Shown here one piece after another: positions 51,859-59,913 of a stretch of 64,000 bases of DNA; positions within the stretch are counted from its first letter, which is position 1; each line of letters starts with the position of its first letter. The stretch is from Spirochaetes bacterium RBG_16_49_21 (GTDB lineage: Bacteria > Spirochaetota > UBA4802 > UBA5550): positions 29,140 through 93,139 of the forward strand of contig MIBJ01000045.1 in NCBI GenBank assembly GCA_001829495.1, read 5' to 3'. A program made the position numbers and the translations under genes. Under the pieces are notes generated by a model. The model did not search any database and was not told the origin of the DNA. It saw nothing but the letters and a program-made list of their open reading frames with translations.

Positions 51859-52087
51859 TTGGTGTCCGCTTCCGGCTGACGGTTTAAGGGAACCGATACT
51901 ACGACTTCGTTCTTGGAAAGACAGGAGACCCGTGAGCGGCACGAGCTCTATAATTAGACATTAATGCATTTGTTTTGATATAAAAATTTGTATTGTTTGT
52001 TGAATAAAAATCGCGTCCTCTTTTGAGGAATCTCTGAAAAAAGAAACAGATTTTGCTTGATTATTTATAGATATTTAAAATATTTAA
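51859..52087. other. Intergenic region after pgeF
   Basis: No gene, tRNA or clear terminator is seen. The sequence changes from balanced composition near 51880-51950 to AT-rich toward the repeat at 52088. Confidence 0.3.
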
Positions 52088-52207
52088 TAGATGTTTCTTA
52101 ACTGCCATTAATTATTCAAATAACCCCCGCCGCCGAAGGCGGCGGTGGTTATTTGAATAATAATTAAATTTTGAAACAAATCTAATAAAATAGACTCGTT
52201 GTATAAC
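52088..52207. repeat. MITE-like element plus adjacent solo end
   Basis: Element 52088-52184: TAGATGTTTCTTAACTG left end, AACAAATCTA right end, hairpin core of ACCCCCGCCGCC with GGCGGCGGTGGT (about 52122-52150). Immediately after comes TAGACTCGTTGTATAAC (52191-52207), a second left end without a partner. It ends four bases before the ATG of the next gene. Confidence 0.8.
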
Positions 52208-52211
52208 CATT

Positions 52212-53678
52212 ATGAGACAGTCCGGCCAGACATTCCAGATTAACGCTTATCATTCAGCCAAGCTCAAACAGGTTGAGGAAAAAAAAGATAAATTGAAGGA
52301 TATAATCAATACCCTGGCCCATCTTAAGTATGAAAAGGGAACCAGGGAGGGTGATTATCGTCTGCGGGATAGGCTCAAAGATCTGGTTAATGAAACGGAG
52401 AATAATTACAGAGCGATCAGGGAATTAGGCGGCGGTAAACCCGGCACGGCGGAAGACTTTGGCGAATTTTTGACATTCTATCGTGACCACTATCTTGATA
52501 ACTTCCTGCTTATCGATTATCTGAAAAGATTAAAAAAGGAGATCGCGGATCAGGCGAGGCTCGATCGGGAATATAATATGAATAATCCCGGCCGGAGCCA
52601 CGAGCGCAGGAAAAATCTCTTCGTGCTGGATTTTGAGAGGGATCTTGCTGAATGGGAAAAGACATTATCCCTGAAAGCCGTTCCTCTCCTCAACGATTTT
52701 TTAATCGACGCGAATGAGCTTGCGCTGTGCCGCCGGATGAATGCCCAGATAGATCGTCTCGTAACCGCGGATGATGTAGTTACCGTAAGCGGGGCAATTT
52801 ACGATGATTTCAAGAAGAGCGTCGCCCGGTTCGTTGAAATGTATGTTAAAATTCGGAAACAATTTCTGTCAGAGAAAGATATCCGGGATTTGGTCAATCA
52901 GGCCCTGGAAGAGATGGGATTCAAAAACATCATCCTGAGATCGAAAAATGTAAACCAGCTGAGATTCAATGTGATCCTTGATGAAATCATCAAGGAATAC
53001 GGCCTTGAAAACCTTGCGCAGAAATTTATGCCGGCGGGCGCCCGCGCAGTTGGAGCGCCGGCGGAAAAAGAAGGCGACAACCTCACCCGGATTAAAGAGA
53101 TGGGCACTATAATGGAGGACCTCTGCTTTCTTGAAAATATTCCCCAGACGGGTCCCGGAGAGAAAGACGGCGTTGAAGCCGGCCTTGCGAACAGGGAGAA
53201 CGAACGGTACCTGTTTTATACCCCCGGAACCTTCGACGTGTCCCTCAGGTACATTGCCGAATATTTACGGGACGCGCTGATCTTCGTAATCGACTGGCTG
53301 CTCAAGGAGATGCAGAAGAATCCTGAATTTACGGAAACCCTTGAACCGATTGGGGAATCCGTTGTGCAGGTCAATAAATTCATAGAGATGTACAAGCGGG
53401 GACTGGAGATCGCTGCAATGAAAAGCAACCGGTCTGAATCCAAGGTTTTGTCGCAGGAGAAGCATTATATATCAAAAAATATGGCGATGGATTTGATTCA
53501 AACGATCACGGCGATCAGCAAAAGCGTCCAGCAGGCCTTGATCGATTCTTCGTATAATGCCGCAAGTCTCGCAGGCAAAGGCTCCGTCCTCTTGAAGAAG
53601 ATCAAGATCATCCAGGACTCCTTTAACAATTCATTCGTCAAAATTACCAAGGGTCTTTCGACCATAGATACGGTGTGA
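52212..53678 (+). CDS. Large helical cytoplasmic protein of unknown function
   Basis: A 488-residue soluble protein rich in Lys, Glu, Asp and Leu, with long predicted helices and probable coiled coil near 14-60 (KLKQVEEKKDKLKDIINTLA). Features include YRDHYLDNFLLIDYLKRLKK, RRMNAQIDRL and a C-terminal Ser/Lys-rich helix. No signal peptide, membrane segment or known domain is recognised. It could be a structural or regulatory protein typical of spirochaetes. The start lies four bases after a MITE-like end and has no visible ribosome-binding site. Its last 48 bases overlap the convergent gene. Confidence 0.65.
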   Translation: MRQSGQTFQINAYHSAKLKQVEEKKDKLKDIINTLAHLKYEKGTREGDYRLRDRLKDLVNETENNYRAIRELGGGKPGTAEDFGEFLTFYRDHYLDNFLLIDYLKRLKKEIADQARLDREYNMNNPGRSHERRKNLFVLDFERDLAEWEKTLSLKAVPLLNDFLIDANELALCRRMNAQIDRLVTADDVVTVSGAIYDDFKKSVARFVEMYVKIRKQFLSEKDIRDLVNQALEEMGFKNIILRSKNVNQLRFNVILDEIIKEYGLENLAQKFMPAGARAVGAPAEKEGDNLTRIKEMGTIMEDLCFLENIPQTGPGEKDGVEAGLANRENERYLFYTPGTFDVSLRYIAEYLRDALIFVIDWLLKEMQKNPEFTETLEPIGESVVQVNKFIEMYKRGLEIAAMKSNRSESKVLSQEKHYISKNMAMDLIQTITAISKSVQQALIDSSYNAASLAGKGSVLLKKIKIIQDSFNNSFVKITKGLSTIDTV

Positions 53679-53969
53679 CGCGCCCCCTTCCCGGCGGAGG
53701 AAGAGCTCCCCCTTTTCCGTCAGGGGGAATTTTCCTTTATACACAAGGCCGGTTATATCCTCGAATTTTCTTTTAATGACGAATGCGTTAACATCAACAT
53801 AGCCGATGTCCATCAGCTCGAGAATGATAAGCATATCGTTATAGTCGGTAATGCTAACCGGTGATTCGGCATCGTTCAGACTATGATGCATATCCAAGAG
53901 CATCGAGATGACCGGCCGATATTGCTTTCTGTGATTTTTTAATTTCTTTAATTCCTTTTTATAATTCAT
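53631..53969 (-). CDS. Small protein, possible winged-helix fold
   Basis: A 112-residue basic protein starting MNYKKELKKLKNHRKQYRP, then DYNDMLIILELMDIGYVDVNAF and LVYKGKFPLTEKGELFLRRE. The last part, a hydrophobic strand followed by LTEKGE, is like the wing of small winged-helix regulators. No family is recognised. ATG at 53969 is chosen over a GTG three codons earlier. It overlaps the end of the convergent 488-residue gene by 48 bases. Confidence 0.5.
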   Translation of the reverse strand: MNYKKELKKLKNHRKQYRPVISMLLDMHHSLNDAESPVSITDYNDMLIILELMDIGYVDVNAFVIKRKFEDITGLVYKGKFPLTEKGELFLRREGGASHRIYGRKTLGNFDE

Positions 53970-54003
53970 GACAGTCACACCCTCTCTCCCAGAAATCTAA
54001 CTT

Positions 54004-54067
54004 CTACCCATATCTCTATCATCTCTTCTATTCCCATATCCCCCTTTCTTACACATGTGCGGGTAGG
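54004..54067. repeat. CTACCC...GATAGAGATA repeat, reverse copy
   Basis: Reading the minus strand from 54067, CTACCCGCACATGTGTAAG then ATAGAAGAGATGATAGAGAT is found, matching 47500-47555 in most positions. It lies downstream of the acyltransferase gene. Confidence 0.65.
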
Positions 54068-54069
54068 AG

Positions 54070-54948
54070 TCAGCCCAGAAACTTCTCAAAATGATACCAC
54101 TGCAAGGGATAGAGCCTGGCTTTGTCCGCCAGAATATCCGCATACCGCTGCGCCGACTCCTGTATGGCCCCGGCCCTGCCGGAGCGGGAAGGGGCGCTCA
54201 CCTGAATCGGCGCCGATATGGAGATCCGGTATCTGCCGCGGCCGGTACGGAACGCGAAAAAGACAAGGAGCGGAGCGCCGGAGGCGAGCGCCATCGCGTG
54301 CGGCGCTTCCGGCAAGAGCACCGTGTGGCCGAGGAAGCGGACCGGCACCATGCGCTGGGCATTGTTCCAGACGCGGTCTCCGGCGAGCGACACCAGGCCG
54401 CCCTGCTTCAAAAAGCGCAATCCCTCCAATATATCAAAGGGCGACCCGCCGTCCTGTTCGACCGAAATGATGGTGAGTCCCTTTTCCGATAACTGGGCCT
54501 TCTGAATATTTTCGACCTGCTCCCTCTGGCGGGCGCCCATGTACAGGAGCAGGTTGAGCCCTCGTTTGCGCAGCAGATGAGCGGCAATGTCCCAGTTCCC
54601 GGCATGGGACATGAGGATGATGCCGCCCCGCCCCTTTTTTGCCACCTTTTCGAGGACGTCCCACCCCTCAGATTCGTAAGCAATATTTCCCGAATGCAGG
54701 AGAAGGAACCGGTCAAGGAACACGTTTGTGAAGCTGTGGAACTGCAGCCATGCGCTTTTGATATGGTGCAGCCTGCTTTTATCCGGAAAAAGGGCCCGGT
54801 AGAATCGCATGCTCTCAGCCACCCGCTTCGGGAACAGGAAAAAATACCCGGCCGACACAAGCCGTGAGAATACGGCGAAAAACCAGTATCCGAAGATTCT
54901 TGAAAAGAGGGTGATGAATTGGTAATAAAGTTTAATCATATCCGTCAC
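54070..54948 (-). CDS. Lipid acyltransferase, LpxL/HtrB family
   Basis: A 292-residue membrane-associated acyltransferase. An N-terminal hydrophobic helix (YYQFITLFSRIFGYWFFAVF) is followed by the HX4D motif SHAGNWD and the GDR motif VSLAGDRVW, with RMVPVRFLGH and LPEAPHAMALASGAP; this is the late-acyltransferase pattern. Usual substrates are lipid A precursors, but related enzymes serve in aryl-polyene and other glycolipid clusters. It starts at GTG 54948, sharing GTGA with the stop of the glycosyltransferase gene, and is last in a four-gene operon. Confidence 0.88.
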   Translation of the reverse strand: MTDMIKLYYQFITLFSRIFGYWFFAVFSRLVSAGYFFLFPKRVAESMRFYRALFPDKSRLHHIKSAWLQFHSFTNVFLDRFLLLHSGNIAYESEGWDVLEKVAKKGRGGIILMSHAGNWDIAAHLLRKRGLNLLLYMGARQREQVENIQKAQLSEKGLTIISVEQDGGSPFDILEGLRFLKQGGLVSLAGDRVWNNAQRMVPVRFLGHTVLLPEAPHAMALASGAPLLVFFAFRTGRGRYRISISAPIQVSAPSRSGRAGAIQESAQRYADILADKARLYPLQWYHFEKFLG

Positions 54949-55679
54949 AGCTTTTTTCTTATAAAACGGGGGATGAATATCCTCTGGAAGAGGAGCCGCA
55001 TGAAGGTGCCGGAGTTTCTCATAAAATCGATGAAAGGCCTGAAGTGGGATACTCGTTCCGTTCCCGGCGTATAGGCCACGCTTACCGGCGCCTCGTACAC
55101 CGGCACCCCGCTCCAGCCTGCTTTAACCAGTATCTCCACCTCGAACTGGAACCGGTCTGCCCTGACGTCAAGGCAGATGCTTTCAGGCAGGGGATATATC
55201 CTGAACCCGCTCTGGGAATCCCTGACCAGGGGCCCGCCGCAGACCCATACCCAGAAGTTTGAAAACTTGCGGCCGAACCGGCTTGTCCAGGGCACGTCGA
55301 CCGCGGTCATGTTCTCGCGCATGCCGATTATTATGGGCCGGCGACCCTTGTTCATCGGCGCTCCGTGGACTGCATTGACGAGGTTTCCGGCATTGGCCGG
55401 GTCATGCTGGCCGTCCGCATCAAGGGTGATCGCCCAGTCCGCGGCGCGGCACGCTGCCGCGAATCCTGTTTTCAGAGCCGCGCCCTTGCCCTTGTTGGTG
55501 TTATGCCTGAGAATGGTGATGCCCGGTATATTTTTAATTTTTTCGTACGTGGAATCAGTGGAGCCGTCATCAACAACATAAACGGGGTACCCGAGCGCAA
55601 GCGCGCCGCGTATTACGTCTTTTGCCCTGCCTTCGTGGTTGTACACGGGTATGATGACGGCGAACCGGTCTGTATTCAT
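54945..55679 (-). CDS. Family 2 glycosyltransferase
   Basis: A 244-residue GT2 enzyme of dolichol-phosphate-mannose-synthase type: FAVIIPVYNHEG, VVDDGSTDSTYE, NKGKGAALKTGF, the DXD motif ITLDADGQHDP, and a DSQSGFRIYP loop. No C-terminal multi-helix domain. It probably transfers a sugar from a nucleotide sugar to a lipid. It lies seven bases after the FakA-FakB fusion and overlaps the acyltransferase by four bases, a pairing of GT2 and acyltransferase also seen in aryl-polyene clusters. Confidence 0.9.
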   Translation of the reverse strand: MNTDRFAVIIPVYNHEGRAKDVIRGALALGYPVYVVDDGSTDSTYEKIKNIPGITILRHNTNKGKGAALKTGFAAACRAADWAITLDADGQHDPANAGNLVNAVHGAPMNKGRRPIIIGMRENMTAVDVPWTSRFGRKFSNFWVWVCGGPLVRDSQSGFRIYPLPESICLDVRADRFQFEVEILVKAGWSGVPVYEAPVSVAYTPGTERVSHFRPFIDFMRNSGTFMRLLFQRIFIPRFIRKKL

Positions 55680-55686
55680 AGAAGGC

Positions 55687-57399
55687 TCATTCCGGAATGA
55701 AGGCTATCGACCATGTGCCTGGTCCGGCGTGCACGCCGGTGGTGAGCGACAGGGGCTGTATTTTAATCTCTGCTCCCGGATATCGTTTCGCGATTTCAGG
55801 CAGGATCGCGTCTTCGACCAGGGAGCGGTTATCGGTGAATTGGAGCATGATAAAGGGACGGGATCCGGGGGCGGCCGGGGAAGCGAGCCTCTCCAAAGCG
55901 AATGCGAGCTGTTCATCCAGATTTTTGACCACCCCGGCCTTTTTCACTCCATCGGCGGTCGGGGTCACCACGGGCTTCATGCCGAGCATGTTGCCGAACA
56001 GGGCCTGCGTCTTGGAAAGCCTGCCGCCCGCGGCCAGATATTTCAGGCTGTCGATAAACAGATATTCGCTGCACCGCTCAATGGTCTTTTTCGCGAATTC
56101 GACCACTGCGTCAGGATCATCGGTTTTGTTGGAATACGCGGCAGCGGCGAGCGCTATGCTGCCGAGCCGTCCCGATGCAGCGCCGGTATCCAGTATGATG
56201 AAGCGTCCCGTGGGGTCGTTTTCCATTTTCCAGCGGCATGCGGCGTCATAGTTGCCGGTAAAGGCGGAGCCCACGCACAGGTAGAGCACTCTTTCATGCC
56301 GGCTCGTGACGCTCCGGTACAGCTCGCCCCTCTCGAATTCCGAGGCCTGGGAGGTGGTGGCTTTTACGCCCTTGCGCATTAAGGCGTAGACATCATGGGG
56401 AAGCATATAGGTCTCCGGAGCAGACAGGTCGCCCACGGTCACATAGCTGTCGAGCAGGGTCATGCCGTACGTTCGCGAGTCGTCGCGGGTTATCGATCCT
56501 GCCGCGTCAGTCATGATGTGTATCGCCTGCCGCATTCCCTGACGCTTGAACTCATGCACCTGCTCGGCCAGGTCGTCGTCCGACCAGCGCACGATTCCCG
56601 CCATGGATGCCATGCTCCTGCGCACCTTTTCCGCGTCGCCGGCGTGGAGATGAACCTTGACATACTCCTCTCCCGGAATGACCACCACGCTCTCGCCGAT
56701 CCGGGAAAGTTTATACAAGACATTCTCGCGCCCCGCCCGGCCGTCCAGGGTTATATCGAGGCAGTATCCGTTTTCGTCCTCTATTTCGTATGACGGGGAG
56801 ATGCTGAGCATGCCGTTGAAAACGGCGGTCACCGGCCTCTGCCTGCCTGCCGTTCCGGCAAGGGCGTTGAAAAATCCTTCAAAGAATATGAACATCCCCA
56901 GCGCTCCTGAATCCACAACCCCCGCCTCCTTGAGCTTCGGAAGCAGGTCCGGCGTGGAGCGCACCGCATCCTCGAGGCGGCTGACGACCCGGGATGCGAA
57001 TCGCTCGCTCGGCTCAACCGCGGAGGTTTCCATGAATTCAGCCAGGGCGTCGAACAGGGTGAGCATGGTGCCGGGTTTCGGATCGTGCACGGCGGTCCAG
57101 GCGCGCTCCCGCCCCAGGGTTATTGCCTCGGGCATTGTTTCGAGGGAGCCGGCTGTCAGGAGCCCTGAAAAAAAGCGGGCAGCGATGTTTCCCGAATTGC
57201 CCCGCGCATTAATGAGCAGGCGGTGTATGGTTTTTTCCCTGCCCGCGGCAAGCCCCCGCAGCGGCGCGAGGCTTATTTTCAGATTTCTGCCCGTGTCGCC
57301 GTCCGCGACCGGGAATATGTTGATGCTGTCCAGAAGATCGGCCCAGGCGGAGACCCGCTCCGCGCCGATGACCAAGGCTTGTGCGATGATGCGGTCCAT
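55687..57399 (-). CDS. FakA-FakB fusion: DAK2 kinase domain with DegV fatty-acid-binding domain
   Basis: A 570-residue fusion. Residues ~1-190 are a DhaL/DAK2 domain with the metal-binding NIFPVADGDTGRNL and NARGNSGNIAARFF; ~195-290 correspond to the FakA middle region (EYVKVHLHAGDAEKV). Residues ~292-570 are DegV/FakB: HIMTDAAGSITRDD, TTSQASEFERGELY, and RLSKTQALFGNMLGMKPVV, the acyl-binding loop. In Firmicutes the separate FakA and FakB phosphorylate fatty acids to acyl phosphates; fusion would give a self-contained fatty-acid kinase. Six bases after the ammonia lyase gene. Related fused proteins are annotated as DAK2/DegV in databases, so it is not unique. Confidence 0.88.
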   Translation of the reverse strand: MDRIIAQALVIGAERVSAWADLLDSINIFPVADGDTGRNLKISLAPLRGLAAGREKTIHRLLINARGNSGNIAARFFSGLLTAGSLETMPEAITLGRERAWTAVHDPKPGTMLTLFDALAEFMETSAVEPSERFASRVVSRLEDAVRSTPDLLPKLKEAGVVDSGALGMFIFFEGFFNALAGTAGRQRPVTAVFNGMLSISPSYEIEDENGYCLDITLDGRAGRENVLYKLSRIGESVVVIPGEEYVKVHLHAGDAEKVRRSMASMAGIVRWSDDDLAEQVHEFKRQGMRQAIHIMTDAAGSITRDDSRTYGMTLLDSYVTVGDLSAPETYMLPHDVYALMRKGVKATTSQASEFERGELYRSVTSRHERVLYLCVGSAFTGNYDAACRWKMENDPTGRFIILDTGAASGRLGSIALAAAAYSNKTDDPDAVVEFAKKTIERCSEYLFIDSLKYLAAGGRLSKTQALFGNMLGMKPVVTPTADGVKKAGVVKNLDEQLAFALERLASPAAPGSRPFIMLQFTDNRSLVEDAILPEIAKRYPGAEIKIQPLSLTTGVHAGPGTWSIAFIPE

Positions 57400-57405
57400 G
57401 GGGTA

Positions 57406-58956
57406 TTATTCTTCATCCGGCCCGAACAGATCGTGTTCGGATATCGCCCGCGCCAGGGACGCGATATCCTCGTCCATGGGCCGGTCCGAAAGGGTCGGGC
57501 CGGCGAACGCGCGGATCTTTTCCAGAAGTACGGATATTTTCGGCCGGCTGCCGCAGTTCCCCCTTATTTCGCATGCCTGGGCAGCGGCCAGGAGATGGAT
57601 GGCAACGATCTTTTCCACGAGGTCGCAGATCCGTGCGGCGTCACGCGCCGCGATCGTGCCCATGCTCACCTTGTCCTGGTTATGCGATTCGGTCGAGCGC
57701 GAGAAGGAGGACGCGGGCATCGTCGCCTTGAGCGCCTCGGCAGCCAGGGCCGAGGAGGCTATGGACATGGCCTTGAACCCGTGGCTGCACGGTATCTCGT
57801 CCTCTTCCGCGCGAACCAGGTCCGCGGGCAGGCCGCGGTTTACGTGGGGATCCACCATGAGGGCGACCTGACGGTCGCACATGTCGGCGGTTGAAGCGAG
57901 CGCGGACTTGAGCGAATCCATGGCGAAGGAGATATGGCCGCCGTAGAAATTGCCGCCCATGAGCACCGCGCCGGTATCCGGATCCATAAGCGGGTTGTCG
58001 TTGGCGCTGTTGGCCTCGATCTCGACCCAGGGGATGATCCAGCGCAGGGCGTCATGCAGCACCCCCAGTATCTGGGGAGAGCAGCGAAGGGAGTAAGGGT
58101 CTTGAAGAGTCTCGAGCGCATCCGCCTCAAGCAGCGACGGATCTTTCTCGGTATACAAAAGCCGTGCTATGCTCCGTGCGATATGCCCCTGCCCCGGATG
58201 CGGCTTCGCCCGCGCAATCGCCGGATCATAGTGATGCGCGTTTCCCATGAGCGCGTGTATGGAGAGCGCGGTAGCGGCGATTACCGCGTTGGCGATCTTT
58301 TCCGCGCGGTCAATGACGATGGCTGCAATGCCGGTCATAGTCGACGTCCCGTTCATGATGGCAAGGGGCTCCTTGGGCCCGTACACATAGGGCGTAAGCC
58401 CGGCCCGGGACAGCGCCTCGCCGGCGGGGATGCGCCCGCCGCCGTAAAATACCTCGCCTTCGCCCATGAGCGCACGGGCCACGTACGACATGGGCGTGAG
58501 ATCGCCCGAGGCCCCGACCGAGCCCTCGCACGGCACCACGGGGGTTATGCCCCTGTTCAGGAATTCGACGAATCGCCGGATGAGCTCAAGCGAAACGCCC
58601 GAATACCCGCGGGCGAAACAGAGAATCCGCGCAAGCATGGCCGCGCGCGTTTCCGGAATGCCGACCGGCTCGCCCGTTCCGCAGCCGTGGAATTTGATGA
58701 GGTTGAAGCTGTTCTTTAAAGCGGTATCCGCGGACATCCGCTTGCCGCATGATTTGCCGTAGCCGGTGTTCACGCCGTACACGGGCAACCCTCTTTCCAG
58801 GGCTGTCTGCAAGGTACCCCGTGAGCGCTCGATTTTTTGTATGAAAGAGGAATCGCCGCTCAGCCGGATCTTTGCTCTGCCCCGCGCAACGTCAAGGATC
58901 TGTCTGAGGGAAAGTTCATGATCGCCAACGGCGATCTCAATGGCCTGCCTGTTCAT
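57406..58956 (-). CDS. MIO-type aromatic amino-acid/histidine ammonia lyase
   Basis: A 516-residue lyase that removes ammonia from an aromatic amino acid or histidine by its self-formed MIO group from Ala149-Ser150-Gly151 in GSVGASGDLTPM. Tyr60 in YGVNTGYG and the PQDPYSLR-like LQDPYSLRCSPQ loop are in place. The substrate-selectivity pair, in NLIKFHGCGTGEP, is Phe89-His90: neither the Ser-His of most histidine lyases nor the His-Leu of tyrosine lyases, so substrate is open. No urocanase gene is nearby; instead it heads an operon with lipid genes, which argues against plain histidine degradation. No ribosome-binding site is visible upstream of the ATG. Confidence 0.88.
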   Translation of the reverse strand: MNRQAIEIAVGDHELSLRQILDVARGRAKIRLSGDSSFIQKIERSRGTLQTALERGLPVYGVNTGYGKSCGKRMSADTALKNSFNLIKFHGCGTGEPVGIPETRAAMLARILCFARGYSGVSLELIRRFVEFLNRGITPVVPCEGSVGASGDLTPMSYVARALMGEGEVFYGGGRIPAGEALSRAGLTPYVYGPKEPLAIMNGTSTMTGIAAIVIDRAEKIANAVIAATALSIHALMGNAHHYDPAIARAKPHPGQGHIARSIARLLYTEKDPSLLEADALETLQDPYSLRCSPQILGVLHDALRWIIPWVEIEANSANDNPLMDPDTGAVLMGGNFYGGHISFAMDSLKSALASTADMCDRQVALMVDPHVNRGLPADLVRAEEDEIPCSHGFKAMSIASSALAAEALKATMPASSFSRSTESHNQDKVSMGTIAARDAARICDLVEKIVAIHLLAAAQACEIRGNCGSRPKISVLLEKIRAFAGPTLSDRPMDEDIASLARAISEHDLFGPDEE

Positions 58957-59094
58957 AGGAGGATAACCGGCTACTATTCAGATTTAAAGGGAAGACGGAT
59001 TTAATCCTGTTTAAGCCCCTCATTCTTTTGTCAAGGTTTTTTTGTTGCGTAATTTTACGCTCCTTTGAACGATACGATACATCGAGGGAAAACT

Positions 59095-59466
59095 TTGACT
59101 CCGGCCAGGAAAATCGCATCGATTATCGCCCGCACCGCCTTCGCCCGGAAGGCCCTTGATGAGAAGGCTGATCTGGGCCTTTTCACGGCGAAGCCCTCCG
59201 CGCGGATGCTGTTCGGGATCTTCCTCATCGGCTTAAGTTATCTGATCGGCTGGCCGGCGGTCGCCCTTTTCGGCGTACTGGCCGTCTATTGCAAGGAGCC
59301 GCTCATCGTCATCATCGGCGGACCCGCCGTATACGGCCTCTCCCACCTCGTGTTCATCGCCGGCATGTATTTCGCCGGCGCCCAATACGCCTATGCTTTC
59401 CTCAAATGGGCCACCAGAAAGGCGCTTGAGAAAGTGCTGGGCGAGGATCCGGTTCAGGTTAAATAA
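59095..59466 (+). CDS. Small membrane protein of unknown function
   Basis: A 123-residue protein with a basic N-terminal part (MTPARKIASIIARTAFARKA), then hydrophobic segments LFGIFLIGLSYLIGWPAVAL, LIVIIGGPAVYGLSHLVFIA and a short C-terminal amphipathic helix. TTG at 59095 has GAGGG seven bases upstream; a TTG ten codons earlier has none. No family recognised. It lies divergent from the ammonia lyase. Confidence 0.6.
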   Translation: MTPARKIASIIARTAFARKALDEKADLGLFTAKPSARMLFGIFLIGLSYLIGWPAVALFGVLAVYCKEPLIVIIGGPAVYGLSHLVFIAGMYFAGAQYAYAFLKWATRKALEKVLGEDPVQVK

Positions 59467-59590
59467 GAGTAACGATATGCTCTTCGCGCGCGCATGCGAT
59501 ACAATACCGCAGGCCCTCGCTCCGGTTTTTTTGCGGTATGTAGTAATGGTTAAGGCTGTATATCTCTTTTCCGCATCGTGAACACTTCAT
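59459..59590 (-). CDS. 43-residue zinc-ribbon protein
   Basis: Small frame on the minus strand encoding MKCSRCGKEIYSLNHYYI, then a linker and YCIACAREE. Two CxxC pairs, 24 residues apart between the second and third Cys, make a classic zinc ribbon. GAGAGG lies eight bases before the ATG. It overlaps the end of the convergent membrane-protein gene by eight bases. A regulatory or RNA/DNA-binding role is possible. Confidence 0.6.
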   Translation of the reverse strand: MKCSRCGKEIYSLNHYYIPQKNRSEGLRYCIACAREEHIVTLI

Positions 59591-59913
59591 AATAGGTTCC
59601 TCTCTATCGTGGAATTGCGATCAATATTATTTTCGGTATGATCCGACTTTTTTTATTTATTTTTTTAGGAAACTGAGTTTAATGAGCAGGTTTCCGCGGG
59701 ACTCGGTTGCTTCTCTACGATAATCGCAGCGACGTAAATGCTTACGGCCTATTTAGAGAGGATTCATTCTTGACAAAAAGAGCGCTCCGTGCAATCAGTT
59801 ACTTAAAATTTTTTCTCAATTTTCTTCCCTCAATGGCCCTCCGTGCCATTGAAAGGGCTTTTTGGAAAAGGTCGCATCGCGCAGTTCCAGCGTTTTAAAC
59901 ATCGACATCAGAT
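59591..59913. other. Intergenic region upstream of hybrid kinase
   Basis: No gene is seen. A TTGACA at 59770-59775 is a -35-like box with no clear partner. A 7-base hairpin CAATGGC/GCCATTG (59831-59851), followed by GGGCTTTTTGG, could be a weak terminator or leader structure for the kinase gene. Confidence 0.35.

Noticed and set aside
56657-57871. Long open frame (404 codons) opposite the lyase and FakA-FakB genes
   Set aside because: It spans the junction of two well-supported genes on the other strand and is Ser/Arg/Ala-rich without motifs.
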